A stretch of DNA of 64,000 bases from the NCBI RefSeq assembly GCF_001039355.2, contig NW_019774347.1, positions 190,108 to 254,107 of the forward strand. Reading direction: 5' to 3'. How positions within the stretch are numbered: the first letter of the stretch is position 1; every line of letters starts with the position of its first letter. The position numbers and the translations under genes are program-made. The notes below the pieces were generated by a model. The model saw only the letters and a list, made by a program, of their open reading frames with translations, was not told the origin of the DNA and ran no database searches. Source of the DNA: Lingula anatina. Taxonomy: Eukaryota; Brachiopoda; Lingulata; Lingulida; Lingulidae. Shown here piece after piece: positions 13,713-25,900 of the stretch.

Positions 13713-15629
13713 ACACCTTGCCAGGGTGACAGCTGGCTGGCGTTTGGATGTTGACGTCATACTGGCGAAGTGAACATTGATGTCAACACCCAACCCTCTT
13801 AATTGACAAAGTAATATAAGTATGCACTAAAGCTGATCTGCTATGAAGAATAACAATTGTTACGTCACAAGAAGATGATTTTATTAATCACGACTGTTGC
13901 TATAACGTACTACATATCACATTCAATTTGACGAAAACTAAAACTAACAAACAATATTTGCTCACGACACACGCGCATACTCTCCCTGCCGCTCCTCTTA
14001 TCGGAAATAACAAGATCTTTAATTGGATAAGTGACTGAATTGTGTGGTACATTTACTTTGGCGTAGGTCATTAAGAAAAAGGAATTGGTTTTGCTTAATA
14101 ATCCACAAAATAAACTCAGGCATTATCGTAAGCGGATTTTGAAATTAGCCAGGTTTGTAATAACTAGAACAGCAATTTGGTTTGACAGAAGCGTGTTACT
14201 TGACATTGTAAGCCAAGTGATTAACTCGATAAGTGATATATAGTCAGTTAATTGTGTTCAATTCCTGAGCATCAATCTCAGCACGTCGTATTTCAGCTGG
14301 AAAATTTAGAACAACTGGGTTGACACTTCCAGTGCATCGGACGTCCATCATCATACCCCCTGACGCCTTCGAACGCTAAGAAGGTCCCTTGAGAGCAAGC
14401 TTAACGCCTTCAGTTTATTCGAAACAACCATCCAAGCACATAGGCTTACGCGTGAACACGCGGCGCACGTCCACCATCCCTGTTAACTTGATTTGACAAC
14501 TCACAAATGGCGACTGCTAGCTAGCTGATAATCTCATTCCGCTGTCTCCCCTAACAGCTCCAATTTTGATACGCTAGAGCGTTAGATTGTCTATATATAC
14601 CCCCTAGAAAAATGTGTTAACACCCCTAAGAATCCTTAGCGCCCGATGTCCTAAGGCATAAAACGCTAGGTTTCCAGATATGTCCTCTAAAAATTATTTC
14701 TCATTCCTTTTGGTTATTGAAGTCCAACAACAGGTCCCAATACCAAAAGTTAACAGGTGTGCCAAGTGGGTGAGGGGGAGGTCGTGGGACACGGAATTTC
14801 AGTGATCATGGGTGATTCGCCAGCATACGGTTGAAGCTGCATGTATATTCAAGTTTGGTTTACTCCAATGTTGATCTAAGTGACAAAGCCAACCAAGAGG
14901 TGTGGTGACATTTAAACAATTGCTCCCCCATCCGTCTCCGTTAGGTCCAAGTAAAAACATTGGCAACGAGAAACAAAACTGTACAATTTGACAGGTGCTT
15001 GGATCAAGTCCACTCTGATGTCATAGTTTGGACGCGAGATGGGATCTTACCGATCAATATGTGTCAATGAATGTTTAAAATGAAGAACATTCAGTCCTGT
15101 TAAACCAGTGTTAAGCGTTAGAGATGAACACTTAATGTCTTCCATAGCTCAGAAAACACACTAAAATGGTAATGTCGTTCGAATACCTCTCAGTTTTTTC
15201 CCTATGTTGCAATCCTGTTTCACATGTGTCGGTCAAGAGAAGAGAAAGAAACATTAAACGGAAGTTATTGTCCTCGAAAACGCTCCGTGAGTAGAGGATG
15301 CTCTTTGCCATAAAGCATTAAGATTAACGAACAAAAGGACAGAACAGAGCATATCCAGAAAAGATTTCTTCGGCTGTGATATGCACTCATAATAGTTTCT
15401 TCTAAGAACAGCTAATCTAACAACTGCTGTATATCATAAATATCATATTATACTGGGTATAACTTGAATGACGTAGCACAGTTTTCGGGGCCCCAAAATA
15501 TGGGAGTGAAGCGATTGTGACATTGGTTCAAGTAACAAATAGCGAACTCGTATCCTTCATGTAAGGTAAGCTCAAATAACTAAATCCAGATTGTGACATC
15601 CTCCGATACAGTAGGTGTTTAAGCGGCGG
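13713..15629. other. upstream region of the RGK gene
   Basis: No coding sequence. Holds the CRE at 13752 and the proximal promoter at its 3' end. No repeat element with clear ends was found. Confidence 0.5.
13752..13759 (+). promoter_or_regulatory. second perfect CRE palindrome, 1.9 kb upstream of the RGK promoter
   Basis: TGACGTCA in the context gatgtTGACGTCAtactgg. It could be a distal CREB/ATF site for the RGK gene, or chance: an 8-bp word is expected about once or twice per 64 kb in random sequence. Confidence 0.3.
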
Positions 15630-15692
15630 TGACGTCATCAATCGATATCGCGACATCTGTATAAAATGTAGCTTTACCAGCAACGCAGTTAT
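15630..15692 (+). promoter_or_regulatory. CRE plus TATA-box promoter of the RGK gene
   Basis: A perfect palindromic cAMP-response element TGACGTCA lies at 15630-15637 and a TATAAAA box at 15660-15666. An initiator-like CGCAGTT follows at 15684-15690, about 27 bases past the TATA box, predicting a 5' UTR of roughly 110 bases before the ATG at 15803. A near-CArG word (CCAAAATATGG, one A/T too many) is at 15493-15503. Vertebrate RGK genes are inducible early-response genes, so a CREB/ATF-driven promoter fits. The motifs are seen; the function is inferred. Confidence 0.72.
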
Positions 15693-15802
15693 TCTTTTAC
15701 ACTGGCACATTAGAAGAAACACGCTTGTGGAAGACTTTATATCTTAGGCGGTTGATAGCTTTGATTTAATCAAATAAGCCTGTAGTAGCTACATCGGCGA
15801 AA

Positions 15803-16472
15803 ATGGGTATTTACGATGCCACGGAAGATCCCCAGGCTCCCAAGGACTTGAACTTAAAGACAATGCAGTATGAAAAACTAGACCCACAAATGTTGAACAA
15901 AAACGAAAGTGAGGGACATCTTTCAAGCACGGTGGAAACGTCATTTATTGAAGGCCCGACAAAATTTGAGGACTTCTGTTCCATGACGGAAAGCAAAAGC
16001 AACAAACGGGTCTTCTTCTCACGGAGCGTTTCAGAGAACAAATATTGCCCTCCAAGGAAAGCCCCTCCCCAGAGAAGCAGCTCCGATCTTGGAGCACGGC
16101 GAAACAGCGTTCCATCCTTTATGCTTGCAGATTGCCTCAATTTCGCCTCTTTTCGTTCTGTGACTCTCGAAGACATACCCCAGTGTTGTAGGGTGCGGAA
16201 CTTTGCGATTTCGTCCAAGGGACAGTTGCTTAACAGGGGTGACTCATTTAAGTTGTTGCCGGTGCAGGGCTTGACCCTCGATGAAGTGGTGCTTAACGGT
16301 AATGTAAATGACCCCACATCCACCCAACCAAAGAGTAGGTCAAGTAGTTGCTCCAGTAGCGGTGTCGAGCGGTCCCATAATGTGACTGTCTTAGGAGAAA
16401 GCGGGGTTGGAAGATCGTTGCTTATCAGACAGTTTTGCACGTCAGAATATCTAGGCGCATTTGACCATTCAG
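15803..16472 (+). CDS. RGK gene coding exon 1 (N-terminal extension and P-loop)
   Basis: Codes residues 1-223 plus one base of codon 224 and ends at a strong donor (TCAG|GTAAGT). It carries the whole N-terminal regulatory extension and the P-loop, ending shortly after it at FDHS. Several basic-Ser motifs (SRSVSE, RSSSDL, RRNSVP) are candidate phosphorylation and 14-3-3 sites. A (CT)n tract begins about 18 bases into the intron. Confidence 0.93.
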
Positions 16473-19400
16473 GTAAGTACAACAGAAATTCTCTCTCTCT
16501 CTCTCTCTCTTAAATTGGCAAGATAAGGTTTTAATGTGCTTATATATATATATAAGCTTGTTTAGAGTTGTTTTGGCTCAGAACGGTTGTGTGTCACCTC
16601 CGATTATCTACAAGAGACAAGACATTTGAAACACAAACGAAAAGAAACGGCTTCTCTGAGAATTACAAACACAAAACAACAGGCATAAACGCCATTGGTA
16701 ATACAATCAGAATTCATAGCGCCCCCCCCCCCCACACACACACATAATTCACTTCAGAAACAACCCAACCACCATGCATTTATGACAAAAAGATGTGTGA
16801 ATAAAAACCACATCTGTTTCCAATGGCATATTAATATTAGATGCCAAAGTAAATTTAACGAAAATAAAGCGCTGTTCGATAATGAAATTATACACCCGAT
16901 TACCATTAGTCAAATTATATAGGTTACGGGATGTTTTTTATCTCTAGATAGCAAAATAATTGGACGGTTTGAAAACGGACGTATTTACGTGTCACTTGTG
17001 TTAATGGCACCCCGACAATCGCATCGCTCCTGATCGGCGGGCACACACGACGGGCATTAACCCTTACTCCAGATACAAGGTCATATATTTTATCTTCTCA
17101 GGCCAATATCGTTAATGTCGCAGGGTTCCCATCAGCTAAGTTAAAGGTTGCCTTTAAGTACAGTGCTGGGAATTGAATGTGCCCCGAAATAACGTAAGTG
17201 GCATGCAAATCGTATTTCATCTCCCCGGGGCGTGGTTAGGCCTCCCAACCTCATTGATTTTTCCTTTTCCCCAAATGGGCACGCTGTGTGATTGGGTAAT
17301 TTGTTATACATACAGGGAATTTTAGATTATTTTTTAGTGAAATAGACACTTTGAAGTAGGCTTGTACTGAAGGGAGATGAGATAGAAACCATTCAAACAC
17401 TAATGGATGACATAGTATACACTTCTAGAAAGTATTTTATATATCATGTGAAACAAAATATAAACATGCCTTTAGAGATTGCTTTCGCGAATTGAAACAT
17501 GCTGCGCGGAGCAAAAGACCATTTCTGGTCATGCAATATGTTCTGAGTGTGTTTTGCCAACATCCAGATAAGCTTAATCCTAATACTTTTTCATTTGGCT
17601 ATTGCCAATATTGCTAATTGCTTCATAAAGTTATCTGATTATGGATATTTGTTTCAACATATCACTTATGATGCGCAATTGATATGATATTGCATGTTTG
17701 TCTAAAACCTATAGAAAGTAGATAGGATATCGTGCTACAATTAAGCAGCGCAAATACCTCGCTGATGGCATCAATATCGAACACAGAACCTGGAAGAAAG
17801 AGCAAATTGATTCCAGTAGACTCGTTATCTTATGAAACCTTTATTTTGAAAAAAAGTACATGCTAAAAGAGCGCTTTGTCATTGACAACAATCTGATGTT
17901 GAAAATGCTCTAACACCTGTATTCATGATAGACGCTCCTTGTTTGTCTGCAACCATTGACATTTCATAAGCTTCGTTAATGTCATACCAATCACAAAAGT
18001 TGGGTAACAGCTTGAGCAAGACTATGTAGATTAAAAAAACTAACCACGCATTCATTGTTTTTAGGTCTATCATATTAGTGGTCCGTACCATGCGATACTT
18101 GATGGCATGCAGTCAAGCATTTAAAAAACCATATATTGTTTTTTGTTTTTTTTTTCATTAGTTTAGCTTGTATGCATGGTTCTCCATTGCATTAGCTCTC
18201 GCATTTTGTGATGAACTTACCTAGGCGTTTTTGCGCTTTGTTGACTGAATGTTAGCGTTTTAAAAAGCTGAATCGTTCAGGATCAGTGCTGTTTGGGTAT
18301 TGCACAATGTTATTGCGAATTCCCTAGCCTAAAATGAATGGCCGTCCACTTGTCTTCATGAACATCTTGATACATACCACCAATGTGCGACATTATTCAC
18401 ACTCAATCCCCTGTTGTTTCTTTCATAACCAAAGCAACGATGCCGTCTGTCATGATGACAACTGAGTAATTTCATCGCAAAAAAAAACAAATAACGTTAT
18501 CTGATGAAATCCAGAAATAGACCAATTTCAATAAGTCCATCCAGGCACTACCAGGGGGTGTGAAAAACGCTCCCCACGCTGTTGATCATATATTGTCATG
18601 TGCTCATTTATCAAGTAGAAACACTGCCCAGGAATCTTGTCGTGATGAGCCATGCAAATTGTTCCATTTACCCAAAGCTAAAATAACGTTGGCTATGTCA
18701 CCAATCCAACAATTATGTGAAAATGTCTTGTGCGGTCGTTTAGTATTTTTTCGCTAGAAAAATACTTGTTAAGTGTTTTGCACTGATGGATCAGTTTAGA
18801 TCAGAGAGAGTACAGTTTTGCAAAAGATAAGTTATTAGAAACGCCAAAGTGAATAATTTGATCCCTTCCATATGTGTGTAGTTCCTTAAAGAGAGAAAGT
18901 TCAGGTACATTATCTTCAATGACTTCATTCGAACGGCGATGATATTCAAGCTCCAGATTAATTAGTCCATCGTATGTCACGGAAACACGAAGCCCGTCTT
19001 AAAAGACACAATTAGATGCAAGCAGGTTTCTCGTGTTCACAAACCGTTCCTATTTCCAGACAATTTTAACGTTCTGCCAGGAACTGTGAGTTATCTCCAG
19101 CTGATAATGATCCTATCTGGGAACCCCTATTCTCCTTACAATTTCCTTTTTTGTCTAATTAACTATAAAGCTCAGGGCGTTTGTTGTCTTAAGTATCACA
19201 AAAAGCACCATAATATGCCCGTGTGTGTGTGTGTGGCTTGTTTTCACACGCATACATATACGCGCACACGCACGCGCGCAACTTTTTGATTCTATTTAAA
19301 ATGGCAATCGGTGATGTATAGATCTCTTTCATCAATGAAGTTTCACTTGAATAGATTTAAAATAACATAGTAGTAGCTTTTTAATTCTTTTTATTTTATT

Positions 19401-22400
19401 CTTAACCAAAAAGTGCACTGGAAGATTTGTTGTTACCCCCCCCCCCCCCCCCCCCCCCCCCTCCTCTCGCAATTCCCACTTCCCACAGAAAATGGCGAAA
19501 ACTCACGTCCCTTTCTGGGAAGAGACAGATTGTTCGGTAAAAGTGACACCACTTTCCCTTTCACTTGCCCGTATTAGCTACTGTGAGAACAAGTATGAGA
19601 TGTGTGTCCTGCGTTCACCGACTGAAATGAAAAGTGGATACGTGGGTAGGGTTATAAAATGAACAATTGAGAACTGCCCTCGCACAATCCGATAACTTCT
19701 TTTTTATCTCCTTTTTCTTTTGGTTCTTGAAAAGTCATCAAAAGGGGGAACAGAATGTAAGAATTTCAGAAAATATCATGACATATGGGAAATGTCACGG
19801 CATTTCAGTGAGCGGTGATATTTCATTTACTTTTGCTGAAGTCTCAAAGTTTACGTTGCCGTGGATTAGAATCCCTTTGGACGCTTTCTGTGCCTGTTGA
19901 CTTTTAAACTAATTGGGGATTGTGGTGTGCTGAGTCGACACAGAACGGACGAGGTACCTAGATGCAGGGAAGTCGTAGCTTGCGCGTTTTATGGGCTCAT
20001 TTCCAATGACACACTGTCATCTCGTGTTGATTACAACGTGCTTGCATAATCGTCTGATTTTCTATATTCTATTCAACGCCAACAGGCCCCGGATTCTTCC
20101 CTAGCCAAGATCTTTATTACCAAGGTTACATGGTCACATGGTCAAGTCTTAGCCTATGAGGAACAGTGTAACTGCACTCTTATGGAAATCCTAGTCAACT
20201 AAGTCCGGGAACTGACTTAAGTTTTTTTTTTTTTTTGTGAAATTGGGGCCTGGAGGCGTGTTGATTTGTTAATCTGACTGCACTTAGCGAGAGTTCCCGC
20301 GGAGTTGGATCGATCTACGTAGAATGATAGTTTCATTGTGAATGAACCCTATGGTCGTATTTTGGTCTCGCTGCACATTTAACACAAGCAGTGGTGAAAT
20401 ATAAATCTGCAGAAACCCGAGACTTTTAACTGAGATGCTTTTGGCATTTTTGCACACTGGACAGGTTGCATTAACAAAAAAGCTTCTTTGGGAATACAAT
20501 GCACGTTTTGTAACTTTACTTGCCTGGTCTTTTTTTTTTAAGAGTCATACATACCGACGTAAACATCTCATTAATCAGCAAGGCGTTTCGTAAGAAGTAA
20601 TTGTCAACCAATCTGTCAACCGCTGTGTTTTCTCACCTGGTGCCTAGATTGCTAAAAACAAAGACACACACTGTTATTCTTGGAAACAGATTGGAAGTAT
20701 TTGATGACATTTTCTAAGTCACATTAAATCCGTAATGAGAAAGCATACCAAGCATTTGCAATCACAGGAATAGCCTTGGGAAGTACCTTTGTCTACTTAA
20801 ACGAAATCTTTATTCGGTACAAAAGTTTGTAGATGTCTTATGCTGACCAGAGATAATACTTTAAAATAAGCAAGCGTTTTCTAATATCTGTTTGACATAG
20901 TGTGTGTGGTTATGTAGAAGAAGCGCATGCGTCATTTTCTTTCTCCTGATTGACGCAAGTCGTATGTTTAATATCCTTTAATTTCGTCTGTTTTCATTCA
21001 AGATCTTTAAGTGCATCGCTAAATCAAACATTGGATGTGGGTGGTCTGAGAGTCCTTTAGCACGAAAATCGATGCAAGATGGCGTCTTTGCTTCTCGTGA
21101 TGCCATGTTTCTTACATGTTATGTTACATGTTAGAAAGATGTTAACAATTTCAATATATTACTCATATAAAATGGCTATAACAGCTATCGAACAGCTGCT
21201 TGCATCAAAAACCCTAGATATATGTATGTATGTACGGCATGCAAAAAGAACCTTACATACACTATTTCTAGATAAACTTGTATCTGTACTTAAGGCTATA
21301 TGTATACCCAATGCACCATACTAATGATAAAGTGATATATTTCAGATGATGATAACGACATCAAAGTTTCGGTCCTGATGGACGATGAGGAAACAGATTT
21401 GAGTTTCGACTGTTCGCCATTTAACCAGGTAAGGTCCGTTACAATTCACGCCTTTATCCGCTCACATTTTCATTTGTTCAACTGTCTACCTCACACGAGG
21501 TACAAACGCGCGCGCACACACGCGCGCTCAAACTCACAAAACATAACACCATCTATCGCCTCACTGGTGGTCATATGTCCTTACTGTCCGTTGTATATGT
21601 AACAACAGGTTTTAGAGCAGGGTTTTTGAGCATGCGTGAAACAGGCGTTTTGTGAAATGATTTATGCAGGTATCTTGAACAACCCGACACTTCAGAATAG
21701 CTAGGTAGTGAAAGCTAGAAACCGAGAGTTTTCACGCTCCGGTCTGTGCTCTTACCCCGCAATGGCACGGAAACTAGACAAAACATTGACAAAAATTAAG
21801 AACCTACATGTTCCAGCAGCGAATATTCTGTTTCGTTGCCATTAATGTTCTTATCTATAAACGAAAGTAATGGCTAGTCACACAAACGGATATATAAAAT
21901 GGCGCCGTGGTGTTTCTATAAACGCCTCTACTCTCGGCCTGTATGAATTGTTTTAACAGGTTTCGGCTTTAGATGACTGCAGCTATGACCTAGGCGACCT
22001 ATTGTTGTCTTTAGTAGCATCATTGAAAAGCAGCGTCTCTATTTATTTTGAGGCCGTATTTTATTTTCTTGATTTTCTATAAATCCAATAGCGTTTGATA
22101 GATGTGACATACGTTTATTAGCAAAAATGGAGATGTCATTGCACAGTTGCTGAGACAATTTTATTCAATTTTTGGCAAAATAAATTATCACATTTGTCCT
22201 CTTTACGTTTTAGAAATGAATGAATTATTTGAAAAGTCTTCAAAATACGACGCATCAATTTGCGTGTAAAAACATTATCTCTGTTAAACTCCCGCGTGGC
22301 AAATACAAAAAGACATTTAACAGCTAGCACAGGAAAGAGAAAAGAAAACACATTTATTTTAATCTTTACCATTCACAGGAATGGCAGTACTTATAAGCCA

Positions 22401-22931
22401 ATCACAAAAACATCCTCATTTCTTTTCTAAATAATCATCTTTAACTCAATCAAATGAAAGAATAGTAAATTAATTAACCAGGTGTTCATTGATGTTCTTC
22501 ATATTGGTTGCTAAGACAACGTATCACATTGACGCACGTTCCTAGCTATGGTTCGGCTGCTTTATTCAAATCCGCGGCAATCTTAATTAGGAGAATCTAA
22601 AGATAACATTGTCAGTTCACTATAAAACACGCTGTGATGGCTTCACGATGCGAAATAGATGGATCTTTTATGAGATCATTGGCACTTAAGATAGGAAAAA
22701 AGGACGGCAAATCGTCAAAATACAAGTTGGAGTTGTTTTGAAAGTATTTTGGCATCCATGATGAGGAAATAATGGATTCCGTGTCGTGGTTTTAAAGGTA
22801 ATTCGATCAAACGGTGAACGCCAAGGTGGTCATTGGCATCTATGTCAAAAAGCTAAGATTTCTCAAATTGCCATACGCAGCCAGAGAGATCACGTTTTAA
22901 TAATCGTCTACGGTTCATACGCTGTAGGTGT

Positions 22932-22962
<31 letters not shown>

Positions 22963-25900
22963 CGCTTGAGGCCATAATAAATAGAACGAGCTTATATACA
23001 AGGTACATATACCCACATACATAACAAAAACTGAGGCAGGTGTTTTATTGAAGAATGTGTCAAAGACTACTGCACCGTCTCACGTGAAGCACGTTTCCAG
23101 TAAGAGGGCATAACATGAAATCAATGGCCGTTGCTGTGTGCATCTACTTTTTTGACATGTTAATGAAATCAGCGGCAATGATTTTTTATCGTGATGAATT
23201 ATTATCAACTATATCCTGACTCATTATTCCGTGTGCGTCATTTTAACGACTCGTTGTGCGGCACGGAAATCTGAAGCAACTTGTGCAACGTTTTAGCGTC
23301 TCATTTCCCTTGCGTCTGTTCTGTGCTTTCGAAGTCTTTTTAGTCCTTGACTGTTGGGCATGCTTTCATCACGAGACATTTAAACTGTACTTATTGATTC
23401 ATAGATTGATTGGCAAGTGACGATTGATATGGTTGTAGATCCAAGGACGTAGTTTCCTGTTCTTCAAATCATTATCAAACTCCTTTGCGTCTTTGTTCAT
23501 TATAGTGACACGCTTCCTACCCAGTGCTATTTGATTGCTTCTAGAGTGTAACATGATGTAGATATTTCAGTAATTGCTTGGTGCCTTAGTTGCAGACTTT
23601 GGGTTATATAAGCGATTAAAAGGGCGTTCGGAAATTATTATTTTATCATTCTATCAGTCGATAGATAAACCACGTGGAAATCTGAAGCAGCCTGTGCATC
23701 GTTATAGCGATTTCATTTCCCTTCCGCGTTTTTCTCTTCCGCGTGGGACGTCCATTGACAGCGATTTCTTTTTGGTGCCGAATTAATTTTTTGGAGACTG
23801 TCTCACCAAACAATTCAATGCTAAATCTATTGTTCTTGTGAGATACATGGAAGCTTGGAAAGTCTTGATAATTTTTATCAACTGTTTTCTAGAATCGCCT
23901 TGAAGAAGAAGAAGAATCCACCCCGGACGCTTACGTCATAGTTTACTCCGTGGCCGACCGTTCGTCTTTCCAGTACGCCTGCGACGTGCTGTACAGCCTA
24001 AGAAAAGAAAACCATTTTCAAAAGGCCATAATTCTCGTCGGCAACAAGAGCGATCTCGCTCGTGCGAGAGTTGTCTCCACAGAAGGTGAGTTATTCATCT
24101 TTGGTTTCCATTTGTTTCATTTTTGTTTTATGCCCCTATTTCACACAGACCAGGAATTAACAAATTTCAGGATTCGTGAGATTTTGCAACTTTTCTGGCC
24201 TAATTCTATACGCTCTACAATTCAGTTACGATACAGGTGCGATAGTGTTCCGAATATTCGTGAGATTCGGCTGAAATCGCACGAATATTGTCAAGAATTC
24301 ACTACGATTTACAAGTATCTATTACGAATACTGCACGAACGTTACGAATCAATAAGGAATCAGTTAAGCATACGCCAAATGCATGCAAGAATTGGGTACG
24401 AATAAAAGTGATTTCTGGACTATTCTTGACATTTCGTGGTATTTCCCCTCAAGAATGCTTCGGCGAATATTCGTGGGATTCGTGACTAATTCGGAGCCGA
24501 TTCGTGGTCAATCCAGGGGTTCACGAATCCCCGAATGAGTTAAGAATACATACGAATGCCTACGAATCGATTACGATTCAGTTACGATGCCTAAGAATGA
24601 AATACGAATTTGCTTCGAATTAACTACAATTTTTTGGAATCGGGAGTTCGTGGCCAGAATTTTGAACAGCTCAAAAATTTTGCCACGAATTCCCGATTGA
24701 TCAAGAATTGCAAGAACTGACTACGAATATATACGAATCTGTTAAGAACTTCACGAACTGATTACGATTCAACCACGAATCCTGAAATTTGTCAATTCCT
24801 GGCGATTCGTGAGATTCGTGGTCTGTGTGAAATAGGGGCATTATATGTAGCTAACAGTTTTCAAAAGGTTTTTTCGTCTCATAAAACCGTAATTTTACAA
24901 ACTGTGGAAGCAATACCACTGCGGTTTTTGTATCCAGGCAATGATGTTTAATTAAAAAGGTATAAGATATCTACATTAGCGCAGACTCAAAAATTCTCGT
25001 ATTACGCTCGATACAATCAACAGGCAAATTAAATCTTACACGTCAAGCAATCTAACGTTGTGCTGTACACTAACTCATGTACCATGTACACATTAACTTT
25101 ATATAATGGATTTAAGAAGGTTATTAATCACAACAGCCGCGTTTAATACTTGCTTCACATTTATTTCTTCACTTTGTTATCCAAGCCATTTTTTTTTCGA
25201 TTTTCAAGTAAGAAGTTAGAAAACGTAAACGAAACCTTCCAATCATACTAGAAGCTTTAGTAATATCACTGTAAGATATTACACAAAGCAACATGGAAGC
25301 TTCATAATGCGGTTTAGGCGGTGTATGCATTAGCTGTCCATAGCTAAGTAATGATACGGACGTTTCAATTGCAAAGCACACAGCTGGCAGACACAATGTA
25401 AATCATTTATTCCTCTTTAAGCGACGCCCAAGAGACATGCACAGCCTTTTCTCTATGCTGTCCAAGGGAAATCATGTTAGCAGAAGAAAATCAATGATTT
25501 TATCAGTAGTGTGGTGAAGAAATCACGACATAATGTTTTCGATGTTTTGCTTTTCTAATTGACAGTCTCATGTAAACGCAGAGTAAAATTACAGAGCAAA
25601 AAAAAAAAAAAAAAAAAAAGCAACAGTGGCGCGTCTGCTTTAAAGTGACATTTTTCTCCATCAAAAACGAAAAAAATGGAAGTTTGTGGCTGGTATAACA
25701 CACTTGCATTCAAACAGAAAAGGGCAACGGTGTGTATTTAAATAAATTTCAACATCGTGTGGTTATAGGCGCTTTTTGTGCTGTCGCCAACTTGTAGCTC
25801 TTAGAAAAACCGTGTGCACACATATTTAATTAATAATACATTTAGCATGCATGATCACATCTGTACAGAATATAAAACATATTTCTACTTTGTGTTCCCA

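Larger units (their letters stand above)
16473..21345 (+). other. RGK intron 1 (4.9 kb)
   Basis: Begins GTAAGT and ends TTTCAG. Holds (CT)n at 16490-16511, a C/CA-rich tract at 16724-16744, a 26-C run at 19436-19461, alternating GT/AC/GC sequence at 19220-19281, and a MITE remnant near 20240-20350. No exon seen. Confidence 0.85.

Noticed and set aside
15811-16482. 223-codon open frame antisense to RGK exon 1
   Set aside because: It mirrors the real coding exon; no domain, no splice signals, and the sense strand has clear RGK motifs.
23950-24405. 151-codon frame as a single gene
   Set aside because: Only its first part is RGK exon 3; beyond the GTGAGT donor it runs into intron and MITE sequence.
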